From positions 62,001-126,000 of the forward strand of contig JABDKW010000001.1 of NCBI GenBank assembly GCA_013002025.1: 64,000 nucleotides of DNA, written 5' to 3'. The notes under the pieces were generated by a model. That model had not been told where the DNA came from, did no database searches, and was given only the letters and a program-made list of their open reading frames with translations. Origin of the DNA: Gammaproteobacteria bacterium. Lineage in GTDB: Bacteria > Pseudomonadota > Gammaproteobacteria > Arenicellales > Arenicellaceae. Shown in pieces: positions 46,288-55,387 of this stretch (its first letter is position 1; each line of letters begins with the position of its first letter). The position numbers and the translations under genes were made by a program.

Positions 46288-47073
46288 ATGACAGATCAAT
46301 CGACAGCCACAGACCGTCCCGAGGGCAGCGCCAGTGGACCCACAGCCAGCGATTCTTACAACTGGCTACTGTCGGACTATGGGCAACGCTACCTGGCCGC
46401 CGAAGCGCCTTTACTGGAAAGCGCCTTAAAACATCTGAGTGGTCCGCGCGTATTGCAGGTGGGGCGCCTTATTCAGCAAAGCGTGATAGACCGGGTTGAT
46501 TTTCCGCAGTTGATTATCACCGATGCGCGCGCCGACACGGCAGGTCGCGTGCAAATCCAGGCTGACCCCGCTTTCCTGCCCATTCAAGCCGAATCCATGG
46601 CCAGCGTATTATTGCCGCACGTTCTGGAGCAACACGCGCTGCCGCATCAGGTGCTGCGTGAAGCGCATCGGGTGCTGGTTGACGATGGCTGCGTGGTGTT
46701 AAGTGGCTTTAGCCCCCTCAGCATGATGGGAGTACAGCGCTGGCTGCGCCCTCCGGCGGTATTGCTCGGCGATTACTATCGGGTAAGCCGCGTGATCGAT
46801 TGGCTGCAATTACTTGGCTTTGAAGTGATAGGTAGCGCTATGTGCCAGTACGCACCGCTCAGTCGCTCACAACGTGTGGGCAAAACGGTGGGCTGGTTGG
46901 ATACGGTTGGTGAGCGCTGGTTGCCGATGAGTGGCGGTGGATATATTATCACCGCGCGTAAGCGCGTGTACGGCACCACCCTGGTGGGGCGACTCCGCTT
47001 TGCCAAACCTAAACGCAAGCTAGCCGGCACTGCGCCGGCTCGTACCGCCTTACAACGCAATAAATTATCCTAA
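46288..47073 (+). CDS. SAM-dependent methyltransferase-like protein (YafS neighbourhood type)
   Basis: Class I methyltransferase fold: VLQVGRL is a degenerate motif [14 protein letters not shown] and [20 protein letters not shown] match the later strands, and the C-terminal tail is basic. It stands directly before rnhA and dnaQ and divergent from mltD, the place held by yafS in E. coli. Substrate unknown. Start ATG 46288 (MTDQSTATD) is preferred to the longer frame. 261 residues. Confidence 0.82.
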   Translation: MTDQSTATDRPEGSASGPTASDSYNWLLSDYGQRYLAAEAPLLESALKHLSGPRVLQVGRLIQQSVIDRVDFPQLIITDARADTAGRVQIQADPAFLPIQAESMASVLLPHVLEQHALPHQVLREAHRVLVDDGCVVLSGFSPLSMMGVQRWLRPPAVLLGDYYRVSRVIDWLQLLGFEVIGSAMCQYAPLSRSQRVGKTVGWLDTVGERWLPMSGGGYIITARKRVYGTTLVGRLRFAKPKRKLAGTAPARTALQRNKLS

Positions 47074-47099
47074 GCGACGATTCGACCAGCCGCACTGAC

Positions 47100-47540
47100 A
47101 TGAGTAAAAGTATCGAGATATATACCGATGGTGCCTGCCGCGGCAACCCCGGCCCCGGCGGTTGGGGGGCTCTACTGTTGTACGGCGACCAGCAAAAGGA
47201 ATTGAGTGGCGGCGAAGCAGAGACAACCAATAATCGCATGGAGCTATTGGCCGCGATTAATGCATTGCGAGCGCTCAAACGTGGCTCTGAGCTGACTTTG
47301 TATACTGATTCACAATATGTGCGCCGAGGGATTACCGAGTGGATTGACAACTGGAAGCAGCGTGGTTGGAAAACGGCCGCTAAAAAGCCGGTCAAGAACG
47401 CCGACTTGTGGAAACTGTTGGATGAAGAGGTCGCCCGCCACAAAATTCATTGGGTGTGGGTGAAAGGTCATGCCGGTAATTCCGGCAATGAGCGGGCCGA
47501 CGAATTAGCCAATCAGGGCATTGATGAGTTAGATAAATGA
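47100..47540 (+). CDS. rnhA: Ribonuclease HI
   Basis: Degrades RNA in RNA-DNA hybrids. The four acidic active-site residues are visible: Asp in [15 protein letters not shown], Glu in [12 protein letters not shown], Asp in LYTDSQYV, and Asp in NERADELAN. Length 146 is close to the 155 of E. coli. The gene overlaps dnaQ by 4 nt (ATGA), and the methyltransferase gene ends 26 nt upstream. Confidence 0.96.
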   Translation: MSKSIEIYTDGACRGNPGPGGWGALLLYGDQQKELSGGEAETTNNRMELLAAINALRALKRGSELTLYTDSQYVRRGITEWIDNWKQRGWKTAAKKPVKNADLWKLLDEEVARHKIHWVWVKGHAGNSGNERADELANQGIDELDK

Positions 47541-48283
47541 CGCAGGAAAATAGTAGCGAACGCCAAATTGTGCTCGACACCGAAACCACTGGTTTGGAGC
47601 ATCGTCAGGGCCACCGCATTATCGAGATCGGGTGCGTTGAGCTAATCAACCGGAAGTTGACTGGCAATAACTACCATGTGTATTTGAACCCCGAGCGTGA
47701 AATCGACCAGGGTGCCATCGAGGTGCATGGTATCAGCAATGAATTTTTACAGGACAAGCCACTCTTTAATGAAGTCTACGAGCAGCTTCTAATCTACTTG
47801 AATGGCGCTGAATTGATCATCCACAATGCTGCATTTGACGTGGGTTTCCTCAATGCTGAATTGCAAAGACTGGAAGCTGCAACGCCGCAAATCGAAGAAA
47901 TAGCCTCGGTTCACGATACCCTGTTGCAGGCCCGAAAAATGTTTCCGGGCCAGCGCAACGATCTGGATTCACTCTGTAAACGCTACGAAATCAATAACAG
48001 TCATCGTGAATTGCATGGCGCTTTGCTTGATGCCGAGATATTGGCCGACGTCTATTTATCAATGACTGGCGGACAAACAGCGTTGTCATTGGATGCCTCA
48101 AGCGGTCAGAAAATTGAAAATAGTGTTGAAAAACAATCAGTTAACTATCGAGAACTTTCGCTGCCTCTGGTGAAACCGAGCAGCGAAGAGAGCCAAAATC
48201 ATGTAGAATGGCTGGCCCGCTTGGACGAGGCAGTTGATGGTGACTGTGTTTGGTCGAGGATGGATAAGAAGAATACGCACTGA
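47537..48283 (+). CDS. dnaQ: DNA polymerase III epsilon subunit (proofreading exonuclease)
   Basis: The 3'-5' proofreading subunit of the replicative polymerase. DEDDh-type motifs: Exo[11 protein letters not shown] at the start, Exo[15 protein letters not shown], and ExoIII with [14 protein letters not shown]. The C-terminal part after residue 185 is the polymerase-alpha-binding tail. 248 residues. Its start overlaps the rnhA stop by 4 nt. Confidence 0.96.
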   Translation: MTQENSSERQIVLDTETTGLEHRQGHRIIEIGCVELINRKLTGNNYHVYLNPEREIDQGAIEVHGISNEFLQDKPLFNEVYEQLLIYLNGAELIIHNAAFDVGFLNAELQRLEAATPQIEEIASVHDTLLQARKMFPGQRNDLDSLCKRYEINNSHRELHGALLDAEILADVYLSMTGGQTALSLDASSGQKIENSVEKQSVNYRELSLPLVKPSSEESQNHVEWLARLDEAVDGDCVWSRMDKKNTH

Positions 48284-48346
48284 TACTCAATAAAGTGCGT
48301 CTATTTAGCCTCAGTTGTCAGCAGAGGCGCTAACAGGCATTTTTCA

Positions 48347-49360
48347 ATGAGCAACGTTGTAAGTTTAAAAAAGCTGGCGGGCTATGACTTGTCCGGTTAC
48401 AGCCTTGAGGGCAGCGACCTGTCCAATGCGCAGCTTGCGCAGGCCACTCTGCGCGGCGCCAATCTGGCTGGCGCTGATTTGTCCGGCGCTGATCTTAGTG
48501 GTGCTGATTTAACTGGCGCCAATCTTAGTGGTGCTGACCTTTATCAGGCAAACCTGTCCGGCGCCCGAATGAATGGCGCAAACTTAAGTCACAGCGACTG
48601 TACTTCCGCAAATCTCAATGGCTGCGCCCTGGTAGGCGCTCAGTTGCGTCAATGCAAAATGGCGGGCTCTAGTTTGAGCGACGCGGATTTAAATGCGGCG
48701 GATTTTGGTGAGTCCGATCTATCCTCTGCAAACCTTTGTAGTGCACGTTTGTCCGGTGCAGTTTTTGATAAAGCAAACCTTAACCGTGCGAACTTAAGCC
48801 GCGCCAAGCTTTTTGGTGCCCGGCTACAAGGTGCCAAATTACGTAATGCGCTGCTGAAAGACGCAGATTTGACATCAGCCAGACTCAAGGGAGCGGATCT
48901 AAGTGAGGCGCAGATGTCGGGTATTAAGATGTTTAAGGCCGACCTCAGTCACTCCACTTTAACTAACGCTAAACTGGAATCGGCTAGCCTGCGCGGAGCA
49001 CGCCTAAGTGGGGCTGATCTTCAGGGTGCTGATTTCAATGGCGCGAACTTGTCACACTGCAGCCTGACGCGCGCAAATTTCACTAATGCGTCGTTGCAAC
49101 ACAGCAATTTGTGGGGCGCGCGAATATCCGGCAGCGACTTTACGCATGCCGATTTATCATCGACCAATCTGTTGGCGACCGGTCTCAACAAGAAGTTTGC
49201 CCTGGCCGAATTTCCAGATATCGTTTTCTCGGAACAGACGCAGTGGGATGACCAACAGATACGCCGCAACTCATCATCGTTGGCACACACGCAGTCAATT
49301 GAAAGCGAAGCCGCTAAGCGTGGATTCTTCTCGCGCATTTTCGGCGCGCGACTGCGTTAA
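48347..49360 (+). CDS. Pentapeptide-repeat protein
   Basis: 337 residues, of which about 16-290 are tandem pentapeptides of A(D/N)LSG type, a right-handed quadrilateral beta-helix. The N-terminal 15 residues and the C-terminal 45 are not repeats; the end is basic and amphipathic. Some members of this fold mimic DNA and shield gyrase, but nothing in this sequence identifies that role. It lies 63 nt after dnaQ. DNA level: the repeats share near-identical codons in places (GGCGCTGATTT-type), so internal recombination is possible. Confidence 0.9.
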   Translation: MSNVVSLKKLAGYDLSGYSLEGSDLSNAQLAQATLRGANLAGADLSGADLSGADLTGANLSGADLYQANLSGARMNGANLSHSDCTSANLNGCALVGAQLRQCKMAGSSLSDADLNAADFGESDLSSANLCSARLSGAVFDKANLNRANLSRAKLFGARLQGAKLRNALLKDADLTSARLKGADLSEAQMSGIKMFKADLSHSTLTNAKLESASLRGARLSGADLQGADFNGANLSHCSLTRANFTNASLQHSNLWGARISGSDFTHADLSSTNLLATGLNKKFALAEFPDIVFSEQTQWDDQQIRRNSSSLAHTQSIESEAAKRGFFSRIFGARLR

Positions 49361-49579
49361 AACGCTGTGGTTTAAGACGCTTGGGGTTTAAGGCACTTAG
49401 GGTTCAATAAGCCGAGGATTTACGGCCTTGCGCCGCGCAGGTCTAGCCGTTCGTCAGGGAGCCAATGCCTTGTGGAAGCAAAGGCAGGTGCCATTCGACC
49501 TAACCTGTCCAGCCTCTCTTTCTAGCCTACCTTTCCCGCAAACCTTTCCCGTAAACCTTTGCAATAACATTAAGCGTTA
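49361..49579. other. Convergent gap between the pentapeptide gene and nhaB
   Basis: About 220 nt with no reading frame. A short repeated pattern (TTAAGACGCTTGGGGTTTAAG then TTAGGGTTCAATAAGC type) is present after the pentapeptide gene. A 6-bp stem AATAAC/GTTATT lies just beyond the nhaB stop and could be a weak end signal. Nothing else is seen. Confidence 0.4.
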
Positions 49580-51079
49580 TTACAGCTGCATGATGGCGAT
49601 CGCACCGACAATGCTCAACACAATAGTGTAAGGCAGCGCCATCCATACCATTTTAAGGTAAGACAGTCTGATTAACGGCGCCAGAGCCGACGTTAACAGA
49701 AACAGAAAGGCGGCTTGACCATTGGGCGTTGCCACACTGGGTAAATTGGTGCCGGTATTGATGGCCACTGCCAATAGGTCGAAGTGCTCGCGGGTGATGA
49801 CGCCCTGATTCAAGGCATCTACCATTTCGTTGATGTAAACGGTTGCGACAAAGACATTGTCGCTGATCATCGACAGCACACCATTGGCAATGAACAGGCT
49901 AACGGGCTGCACATCAACTGGCAGGGACAGCACGGCATTGGTGATCGGTAAAAACAAGTTTTGATCGTTGATCACTGCCACCACCGCAAAGAACACTACC
50001 AGCAGCGCTGTAAACGGCAAAGCCTCTTCAAACGCATGACCGATTTTGCCTTCTTCGACTATGCCATTAAAGGCCGTTAACAAGACGATAACCATTAAGC
50101 CAATTAACCCCACGTCGGCCACGTGAAATGCGAGGCTGAACACCAGCACCAAACCGACCAGACCCTGAACCACCAGCGCCGCGTTCTCATTGGGGCCGCG
50201 CATTTGCTGTTGTTCAGCGTCATATTCTGACAGTACCGAGCGAACCTCGTTGGGCAATTTACTGCCATAACCAAATTTACCTGACATCTCGAGTGCCACG
50301 CAGGTGATCAGACCGGCTACGAACACCGGCATCGTCACCGGCGCCATCCGCCAGAAAAACTCCATAAACTCCCAACCGGCTTTTTCAGCGATAAGCAGGT
50401 TTTGTGGTTCGCCGACCAGGGTGCAAACGCCGCCCAATGCGGTACCAACTGCGCCATGCATAATAAGGCTGCGCAGAAATTTGCGAAAATTGCGCAAGTG
50501 GTCGCGCTGATACACATGTATACCCTCATCGCCCGAGTGATCGTGATCCTCAGCAAAGGTCTTGCCTGATGCAACCTTATGATAGACGCCATAAAAACCG
50601 ATACCGATGCTGATCAACACGGCGGTGACGGTGAGGGCATCTAAAAATGCCGACAGCACCGCTGCGAAAAAACAGAACAGAAACGACAGTATTGTTTTAT
50701 TGTTTACTTTGATAAGAATTTTCGTGAAGGTGAAAAGTAACAATTCACGCATAAAGTGAATGCCTGCCACCATGAAAACCAACAGCAGAATTACTTCCAG
50801 ATTGGCTTCCACCTCGTGCATAACCGTGTAAGGCGTGGTCATGCCAAGCACCACCGCCTGCAATGCCAGCAATCCACCCGGTTGCAGCGGATAGCATTTC
50901 AGGGCCATCGCCAGGGTAAATATAAATTCCAAAACCAGCAGCCAGCCGGTTAGAAAATGTAGCCCCGAGAACCACAGGATCGGGTTAATGATCAGGAACG
51001 CGATGATTACGTTTTTATACCATGCAGAGGAATTACCCAGAAAATTATGGCTGAACGAACTGAATTGAAGTTTTGACAT
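49580..51079 (-). CDS. nhaB: Na+/H+ antiporter NhaB
   Basis: A twelve-helix inner-membrane antiporter that exports sodium. Long hydrophobic stretches throughout, with family segments [44 protein letters not shown], and [23 protein letters not shown]. Start ATG 51079 ([15 protein letters not shown]) is favoured over the longer frame. 499 residues. The presence of NhaB fits a marine or salt-exposed host. Confidence 0.94.
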   Translation of the reverse strand: MSKLQFSSFSHNFLGNSSAWYKNVIIAFLIINPILWFSGLHFLTGWLLVLEFIFTLAMALKCYPLQPGGLLALQAVVLGMTTPYTVMHEVEANLEVILLLVFMVAGIHFMRELLLFTFTKILIKVNNKTILSFLFCFFAAVLSAFLDALTVTAVLISIGIGFYGVYHKVASGKTFAEDHDHSGDEGIHVYQRDHLRNFRKFLRSLIMHGAVGTALGGVCTLVGEPQNLLIAEKAGWEFMEFFWRMAPVTMPVFVAGLITCVALEMSGKFGYGSKLPNEVRSVLSEYDAEQQQMRGPNENAALVVQGLVGLVLVFSLAFHVADVGLIGLMVIVLLTAFNGIVEEGKIGHAFEEALPFTALLVVFFAVVAVINDQNLFLPITNAVLSLPVDVQPVSLFIANGVLSMISDNVFVATVYINEMVDALNQGVITREHFDLLAVAINTGTNLPSVATPNGQAAFLFLLTSALAPLIRLSYLKMVWMALPYTIVLSIVGAIAIMQL

Positions 51080-51248
51080 AGTTAAGGCGCTAGCTCCAAG
51101 CCTCATAAGGCCTTGTGTGGCTTCTTTTTTAATCTAATTATTGGCCCGGGATCGCGCCATTTTTGTGCCAGCCATGATAGCAATCAAGGGGGGTTGTCAC
51201 AACTCAGACACCGCCATTAAAAAGCCCCCAAAAAACGGGAATTAAGCC

Positions 51249-51277
51249 TTGACCAGCCGCGCATGAGCACGTAAATT
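51249..51277 (+). promoter_or_regulatory. tRNA operon promoter candidate
   Basis: TTGACC (51249-51254), 17-nt spacer, TAAATT (51272-51277), followed by an ACGCGC discriminator, the GC-rich type seen at stable-RNA promoters. It is 103 nt upstream of tRNA-Ala. The rest of the 300-nt gap between nhaB and the tRNA shows no gene. Confidence 0.5.
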
Positions 51278-51379
51278 ACGCGCTCCTTCGAGGTCACGTA
51301 CTCGTTTGGAGCAGTCATTCTCGATTAAAACTCCGGTTAGATATGTGTTTAACCGAGAGTCAGAGAACCTGAGGCTCAA

Positions 51380-51455
51380 GGGGCTATAGCTCAGCTGGGA
51401 GAGCGCTACACTGGCAGTGTAGAGGTCGGCGGTTCGATCCCGCCTAGCTCCACCA
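51380..51455 (+). tRNA. tRNA-Ala, anticodon GGC
   Basis: 76 nt folding as a complete cloverleaf: acceptor GGGGCTA/TAGCTCC, D stem GCTC/GAGC, anticodon stem CTACA/TGTAG with loop CTGGCAG (anticodon GGC), T stem GGCGG/CCGCC with loop TTCGATC. The 3' ACCA is encoded. Confidence 0.97.
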
Positions 51456-51459
51456 GCTT

Positions 51460-51562
51460 TTTGTTCGCGAGAATCGCCAAGGCGATTGGCCGGCTCGCCG
51501 GCCCGCGCTAACGGCTTTGTTCGCGAGAATCGCTAAAGCGATTGGCCGGGTTACCGGCCCGC
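51460..51562 (+). repeat. Two near-identical 47-nt structured repeats between the tRNAs
   Basis: Copies at 51460-51506 and 51516-51562 each contain two perfect hairpins: AATCGCC-AA-GGCGATT and GGCCGG-N4-CCGGCC. Copy 2 has AATCGCT-AA-AGCGATT and a different 4-nt loop. The only differences are one compensating base pair (C:G to T:A) and loop bases, so pairing is conserved. This points to a structure-selected element, not just duplication. Confidence 0.8.
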
Positions 51563-51599
51563 AACACGTGACCACAGGTGAAAGTGAAGGAACCCAGAC

Positions 51600-51675
51600 G
51601 TCCCCATCGTCTAGAGGCCTAGGACACCGCCCTTTCACGGCGGTAACAGGGGTTCGAATCCCCTTGGGGACGCCA
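51600..51675 (+). tRNA. tRNA-Glu, anticodon TTC
   Basis: 76 nt cloverleaf: acceptor GTCCCCA/TGGGGAC, anticodon stem CCGCC/GGCGG with loop CTTTCAC (anticodon TTC), T stem AGGGG/CCCCT with loop TTCGAAT. The encoded 3' end is GCCA. Second tRNA of the unit. Confidence 0.97.
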
Positions 51676-51715
51676 ATTAAAAAGCCTTACCGCTCCGCGG
51701 TAGGGCTTTTTAATT
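51675..51715 (+). terminator. Intrinsic terminator after tRNA-Glu
   Basis: A long hairpin AATTAAAAAGCC...GGCTTTTTAATT with internal TACCGC/GCGGTA pairing and a TCC loop, beginning at the last base of tRNA-Glu and ending in a T run. It closes the tRNA unit. Confidence 0.9.
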
Positions 51716-51735
51716 GCCATCTCTTTATTCGCGAA

Positions 51736-51972
51736 GTTCGCTGCGCGAACAGAGGCGTAGCCTCTCGCGCTGAAGGCTCAATAGAGTGCATTTAGTTCGA
51801 CAATTTTGCCAGGAGCAAAATTGAACGGCCGAAGGTCGCCCCGCAGGGGGGAGGCGCAGGGAAGCGCCGAATACAAAGCAGAAATTCAGCATCCCGGTAA
51901 ACTGGCGGAGTCTCTTTTGAACAGATGTAGCCCGCCCCGTAGGGGTGAGGGCATGGATGCGCGAATGCATCC
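51736..51972. repeat. Array of seven perfect hairpins (intergenic mosaic repeats)
   Basis: Seven perfect inverted repeats in 237 nt: GTTCGC/GCGAAC (51736-51750), AGAGGC/GCCTCT (51751-51765), CAATTTTGC/GCAAAATTG (51801-51823), CCCC/GGGG (51839-51849), GGCGC/GCGCC (51853-51868), CCCC/GGGG (51935-51945), GGATGC/GCATCC (51955-51972). The sequences differ from one another, so this is a mosaic of palindromic units, not a tandem array. A 125-codon minus-strand frame across it (51725-52102) is a by-product. The rest of the gap to 52160 has nothing recognisable apart from a -10 box. Confidence 0.7.
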
Positions 51973-52137
51973 CGTGCAAGGTTAAACAGCCAAATCCACC
52001 ACCGCAGATCGCCACGTCGCTATGCCCCTCGCGACGACGAGCTAAGGACTGATCGCTCAGTTTCCTCCGTATCCACTCATGAGCATTTATCAGCCCACCC
52101 ACGCCCCCGTCTCACGCTATAATTCCAACACGTTCTT

Positions 52138-52143
52138 AGCTCG
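52138..52143 (+). promoter_or_regulatory. -10 box of the GlpD-like gene
   Basis: TATAAT, 17 nt before ATG 52161; no convincing -35 box is found upstream. Confidence 0.4.
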
Positions 52144-52160
52144 CATTCTATGTAACATCC

Positions 52161-53771
52161 ATGGACCTCCGAAAAGCCAATATTCAACGCCTGCAGCAAC
52201 CTGAAAAAGTATTTGATGTGTTGGTCCTCGGTGGTGGTATCAATGGCGCTGTTTCGGCCGCTGCATTGGCGGGTAAAGGCGCTAAGGTGGCGCTTATAGA
52301 CCGCGGAGACTTTGCCGGCATGACCAGCTCCAACTCGTCTAATCTGGCCTGGGGTGGGATTAAATACCTGGAGAGTTATGAATTCCTGCTGGTGAATGAC
52401 TTATGTAAAAGTCGCAATCAGCTAATGCGTAATTACCCATCCATGGTGCGTGAAATTCGTTTTCTGACCACTATTGCTAAGGGCTTCCGTTATCCGCCGT
52501 TTCTGGTGTTTCTCAGCACTATTCTGTACTGGTTTATTGGGCGGTTTTACACCCGCAAACCGGATTATCTCGGCAGCAAGGCACTTAAAAGGCGTGAGCC
52601 CGCAATCAATATCAGCAATGCGGCGGGTGGCTTCGAGTATTCCGATGCCTATCATTACGACAACGATGCACGGTTTGTGTTTAGCTTCGTCCGCTCAGCC
52701 ATGGATTATGGCTGTATTGCAGCCAATTATGTTGAGTCACTCGGCGCGCGTCGCGACAACGGCATTTGGGTCACGCGAGCGCGTAATTGTTTGGATGGTT
52801 CCGAATTTGAGATTCGCTCCAAATGCCTGATTAACGCCTGCGGACCGTACGTAGACCAGCACAATGAATGGACGGGTCAGGTAACCGAGCATCGACATCT
52901 GTTTTCCAAGGGTATCCATCTGGTTATTGACCGGGTCACCGATAACGAACGCATCCTGGCATTTTTTGCCAGTGATGGGCGGTTATTTTTTGTAATCCCC
53001 ATGGGCAACAAGACCTGCGTCGGTACCACCGATACCCAGGTTGAAGATCCTGATGTTGGAGTCACAGACGAAGATCGGCGGTTTGTGCTCGACAACATCA
53101 ATACGCTTTTGGATTTGCCGCAGCCTATTGGGCTAGAGGATATTATCGCCGAGCGTTGTGGGGTTCGGCCGCTGGCCCAGAGAGGCGGGGATGGCATTGC
53201 TGATTGGGTAAAGCTGTCGCGCAAACACGCCATTGATGTAAATCAAGCAGATGCCCATCTGAGCATCTTTGGCGGCAAGACCACCGACTGTATTAACATT
53301 GGCAACGAGGTGGCAGAATTATTGGCGGACATGGGCATTGAACTCTCACACCCGGACTTTAAGTGGTATGGCGAAGACGGGCCGGAATTAAAAGCGGAGT
53401 TCTACCACCAGGCCGAGGCGATGGACTTGAATTCCTATACAGTCGCCGGCTCCTCTGAGCAGCTCACCGATCGACTGTGGCGGCGTTATAGCGGCAAGGC
53501 TCTGGAATTGCTGGAAGAAATTCGGCTCGACCCACGACAGGCTGAGCGATTGATGCAGCGCGCCGAGTACTTACGTTGCGAAGTGGAATACACTGCGCGC
53601 CATGAAATGATCACCACACTGGACGACTTTTTGCGGCGTCGTTCTAAGATTACTCAGGTTGTCCGAACTGAGGAAATTGCAGGTGCTCCGGGCTTGATGG
53701 AGGCTTGCCGGATCTTTTTTGGTGAGGAAGCCGAGGCCAAGCATCAGGAGTGGCTGTCCGGGGCAGGTTAG
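52161..53771 (+). CDS. GlpD-like FAD-dependent glycerol-3-phosphate dehydrogenase
   Basis: The N-terminal FAD fold VLGGGINGAVSAAALAGKG (residues 16-34) and TSSNSSNLAWGGIKYLE follow the GlpD/GlpA pattern; GTTDTQVEDPDVGVTDED is a further family signature, and the C-terminal helical domain ends the chain. GlpD oxidises glycerol-3-phosphate and feeds electrons to quinone at the inner membrane. No glpF, glpK or glpR is nearby, so its carbon source role is not clear. Length 536 against about 501 in E. coli. Stands alone, with its own -10 box. Confidence 0.9.
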   Translation: MDLRKANIQRLQQPEKVFDVLVLGGGINGAVSAAALAGKGAKVALIDRGDFAGMTSSNSSNLAWGGIKYLESYEFLLVNDLCKSRNQLMRNYPSMVREIRFLTTIAKGFRYPPFLVFLSTILYWFIGRFYTRKPDYLGSKALKRREPAINISNAAGGFEYSDAYHYDNDARFVFSFVRSAMDYGCIAANYVESLGARRDNGIWVTRARNCLDGSEFEIRSKCLINACGPYVDQHNEWTGQVTEHRHLFSKGIHLVIDRVTDNERILAFFASDGRLFFVIPMGNKTCVGTTDTQVEDPDVGVTDEDRRFVLDNINTLLDLPQPIGLEDIIAERCGVRPLAQRGGDGIADWVKLSRKHAIDVNQADAHLSIFGGKTTDCINIGNEVAELLADMGIELSHPDFKWYGEDGPELKAEFYHQAEAMDLNSYTVAGSSEQLTDRLWRRYSGKALELLEEIRLDPRQAERLMQRAEYLRCEVEYTARHEMITTLDDFLRRRSKITQVVRTEEIAGAPGLMEACRIFFGEEAEAKHQEWLSGAG

Positions 53772-53875
53772 GGCTGGCAAATCGCCGACTGATGGCGTAA
53801 ACAATGTTGCACTGAGGTAGGTTTTGCCGGTGGCTCGCGTTACAATCCGCCCACTAATATTGCGGCTTAATTATT

Positions 53876-54418
53876 ATGCAGGTTGAAACCACGAATTTAG
53901 CAGGGGTGTTACTGGTAACACCGACTGTGTTTGGCGATGATCGCGGCTTCTTTATGGAGACGTTTAACAAAGCAAAGGCAGCAGAACTTGGTTTGCCGAC
54001 CGAGTTTGTGCAGGACAATCATTCCAAATCGAGCTATGGCGTACTGCGCGGTTTGCACTATCAGTCGCCGCAGTGGCAAGGCAAACTGGTACGCTGCATC
54101 CGCGGCGAAATATTTGATGTGGCAGTTGATATTCGCAATGGCTCGGAGACCTTCGGGCAGTGGTACGGGTGTAATTTGTCTGAGCAGAATAAGCAGCAAC
54201 TCTATGTGCCGCCAGGCTTTGCACATGGCTTCTGCGTGACCAGCGACATTGCTGAAGTGGTGTACAAGTGCACCTCTCTGTATGCACCTGAGCAGGAGGG
54301 CAGCTTGCTGTGGAATGACCCTGATATTGGTATTGAGTGGCCACTGTCGGCACCGCTTTTATCCGGCAAGGACGAGGCCGGAACGCGGCTTAACGATCTG
54401 CCCGCCCTGGCTGTTTAG
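53876..54418 (+). CDS. rfbC: dTDP-4-dehydrorhamnose 3,5-epimerase
   Basis: RmlC step in dTDP-L-rhamnose synthesis. Family signatures: DDRGFFMETFN near the N-terminus, QDNHSKSSYGVLRGLHYQ with the catalytic His, RCIRGEIFDVAVDIR, and PPGFAHGFCV. Length 180 is normal. rfbD follows after 71 nt, but rfbA and rfbB are not in the window. Confidence 0.95.
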   Translation: MQVETTNLAGVLLVTPTVFGDDRGFFMETFNKAKAAELGLPTEFVQDNHSKSSYGVLRGLHYQSPQWQGKLVRCIRGEIFDVAVDIRNGSETFGQWYGCNLSEQNKQQLYVPPGFAHGFCVTSDIAEVVYKCTSLYAPEQEGSLLWNDPDIGIEWPLSAPLLSGKDEAGTRLNDLPALAV

Positions 54419-54489
54419 AACCAGAGAGCCCTGGAGAATCCTAGGGAGACGCCTGACAACCACAATCAGTCACCCCGCACCAAATTGAC

Positions 54490-55377
54490 ATGAAATCCAT
54501 CTTGATTATTGGCCAAAATGGTCAGGTTAGTACTTATCTTCAGCGTGCCCTGGGCGCACCATACTCGGTCATCGTGGCTGGAAGGCAGAGCATGGATCTG
54601 TCACAGCCTGCACAGATTCAGGCAGCATTGGATCAATTTAATCCCAGCCTGATAATTAACCCGGCTGCCTATACCGCGGTCGATCAGGCGGAACAGGACC
54701 GCGAGGCTGCCTTCACCATAAACCGGGACGCAGTGAGTGAAATCGCAGCCTGGTGCCGGGCGCACAATAAGCCGCTTATTCATTATTCCACAGATTATGT
54801 GTTTGATGGCGCTGCCACCGAGCCCTACACCGAGCAGGACGCTGCGGCGCCATCGGGTGTCTACGGGCAAAGCAAATATGAGGGCGAGCAGGCGATTCTC
54901 CGATCCGGTGCACCGGCAATTATTTTGCGTACCTCATGGGTCTACTCCAATCACGGCAAGAATTTTTATCGCACCATGCTCAAGCTTGCGGAGACCCGTA
55001 ATCAATTAACCGTCGTTGGCGATCAAATCGGTGCGCCCACCTATGCCGGGGCCATTGCCCAAACCACTGCGGAATTGGTCGATTTGATTATGCAGCACGG
55101 GGGAATTGATGAACGGCAGATTGGGGTCTACCACTTAACCTGCGCTGGTGAAACGTCCTGGTGTGAGTTCGCCCGCGCCATTTTCGAGGCGCACGGCGTT
55201 GCGGTAGCGGTGTCCGCCATCACCACCGCTGAGTATCCAACGCCCGCCAAACGACCGGCTTACTCGGTGCTTAGTAATGCGAAGCTCAAACAGGAGTTTG
55301 GCTTGGCATTGCCGGACTGGCAACAGGCCTTGCAGCAATGTGTCGCGGAAGCGCGCTTCTCTGAGCCCGAGAGCTAA
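54490..55377 (+). CDS. rfbD: dTDP-4-dehydrorhamnose reductase
   Basis: Last step of dTDP-L-rhamnose synthesis. The NADPH fold starts IIGQNGQVSTYLQ; the SDR catalytic motif is YGQSKYEGE with STDYVFDG before it. RTSWVYSNHGKNFYRTML follows. Length 295. Its last 100 nt can overlap the frame of the DinG-like gene. Confidence 0.95.
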   Translation: MKSILIIGQNGQVSTYLQRALGAPYSVIVAGRQSMDLSQPAQIQAALDQFNPSLIINPAAYTAVDQAEQDREAAFTINRDAVSEIAAWCRAHNKPLIHYSTDYVFDGAATEPYTEQDAAAPSGVYGQSKYEGEQAILRSGAPAIILRTSWVYSNHGKNFYRTMLKLAETRNQLTVVGDQIGAPTYAGAIAQTTAELVDLIMQHGGIDERQIGVYHLTCAGETSWCEFARAIFEAHGVAVAVSAITTAEYPTPAKRPAYSVLSNAKLKQEFGLALPDWQQALQQCVAEARFSEPES

Positions 55378-55387
55378 GCGGGCCGCG

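Noticed and set aside
51725-52102. 125-codon minus-strand frame after the tRNAs
   Set aside because: It runs through a cluster of perfect hairpins and has the biased composition expected from palindromic repeats, so it is not a protein gene.
55277-55387. Long N-terminal extension of the DinG-like helicase inside rfbD
   Set aside because: The extension is Arg/Ser-rich and lies wholly in the rfbD coding region; conserved sequence begins only after it.
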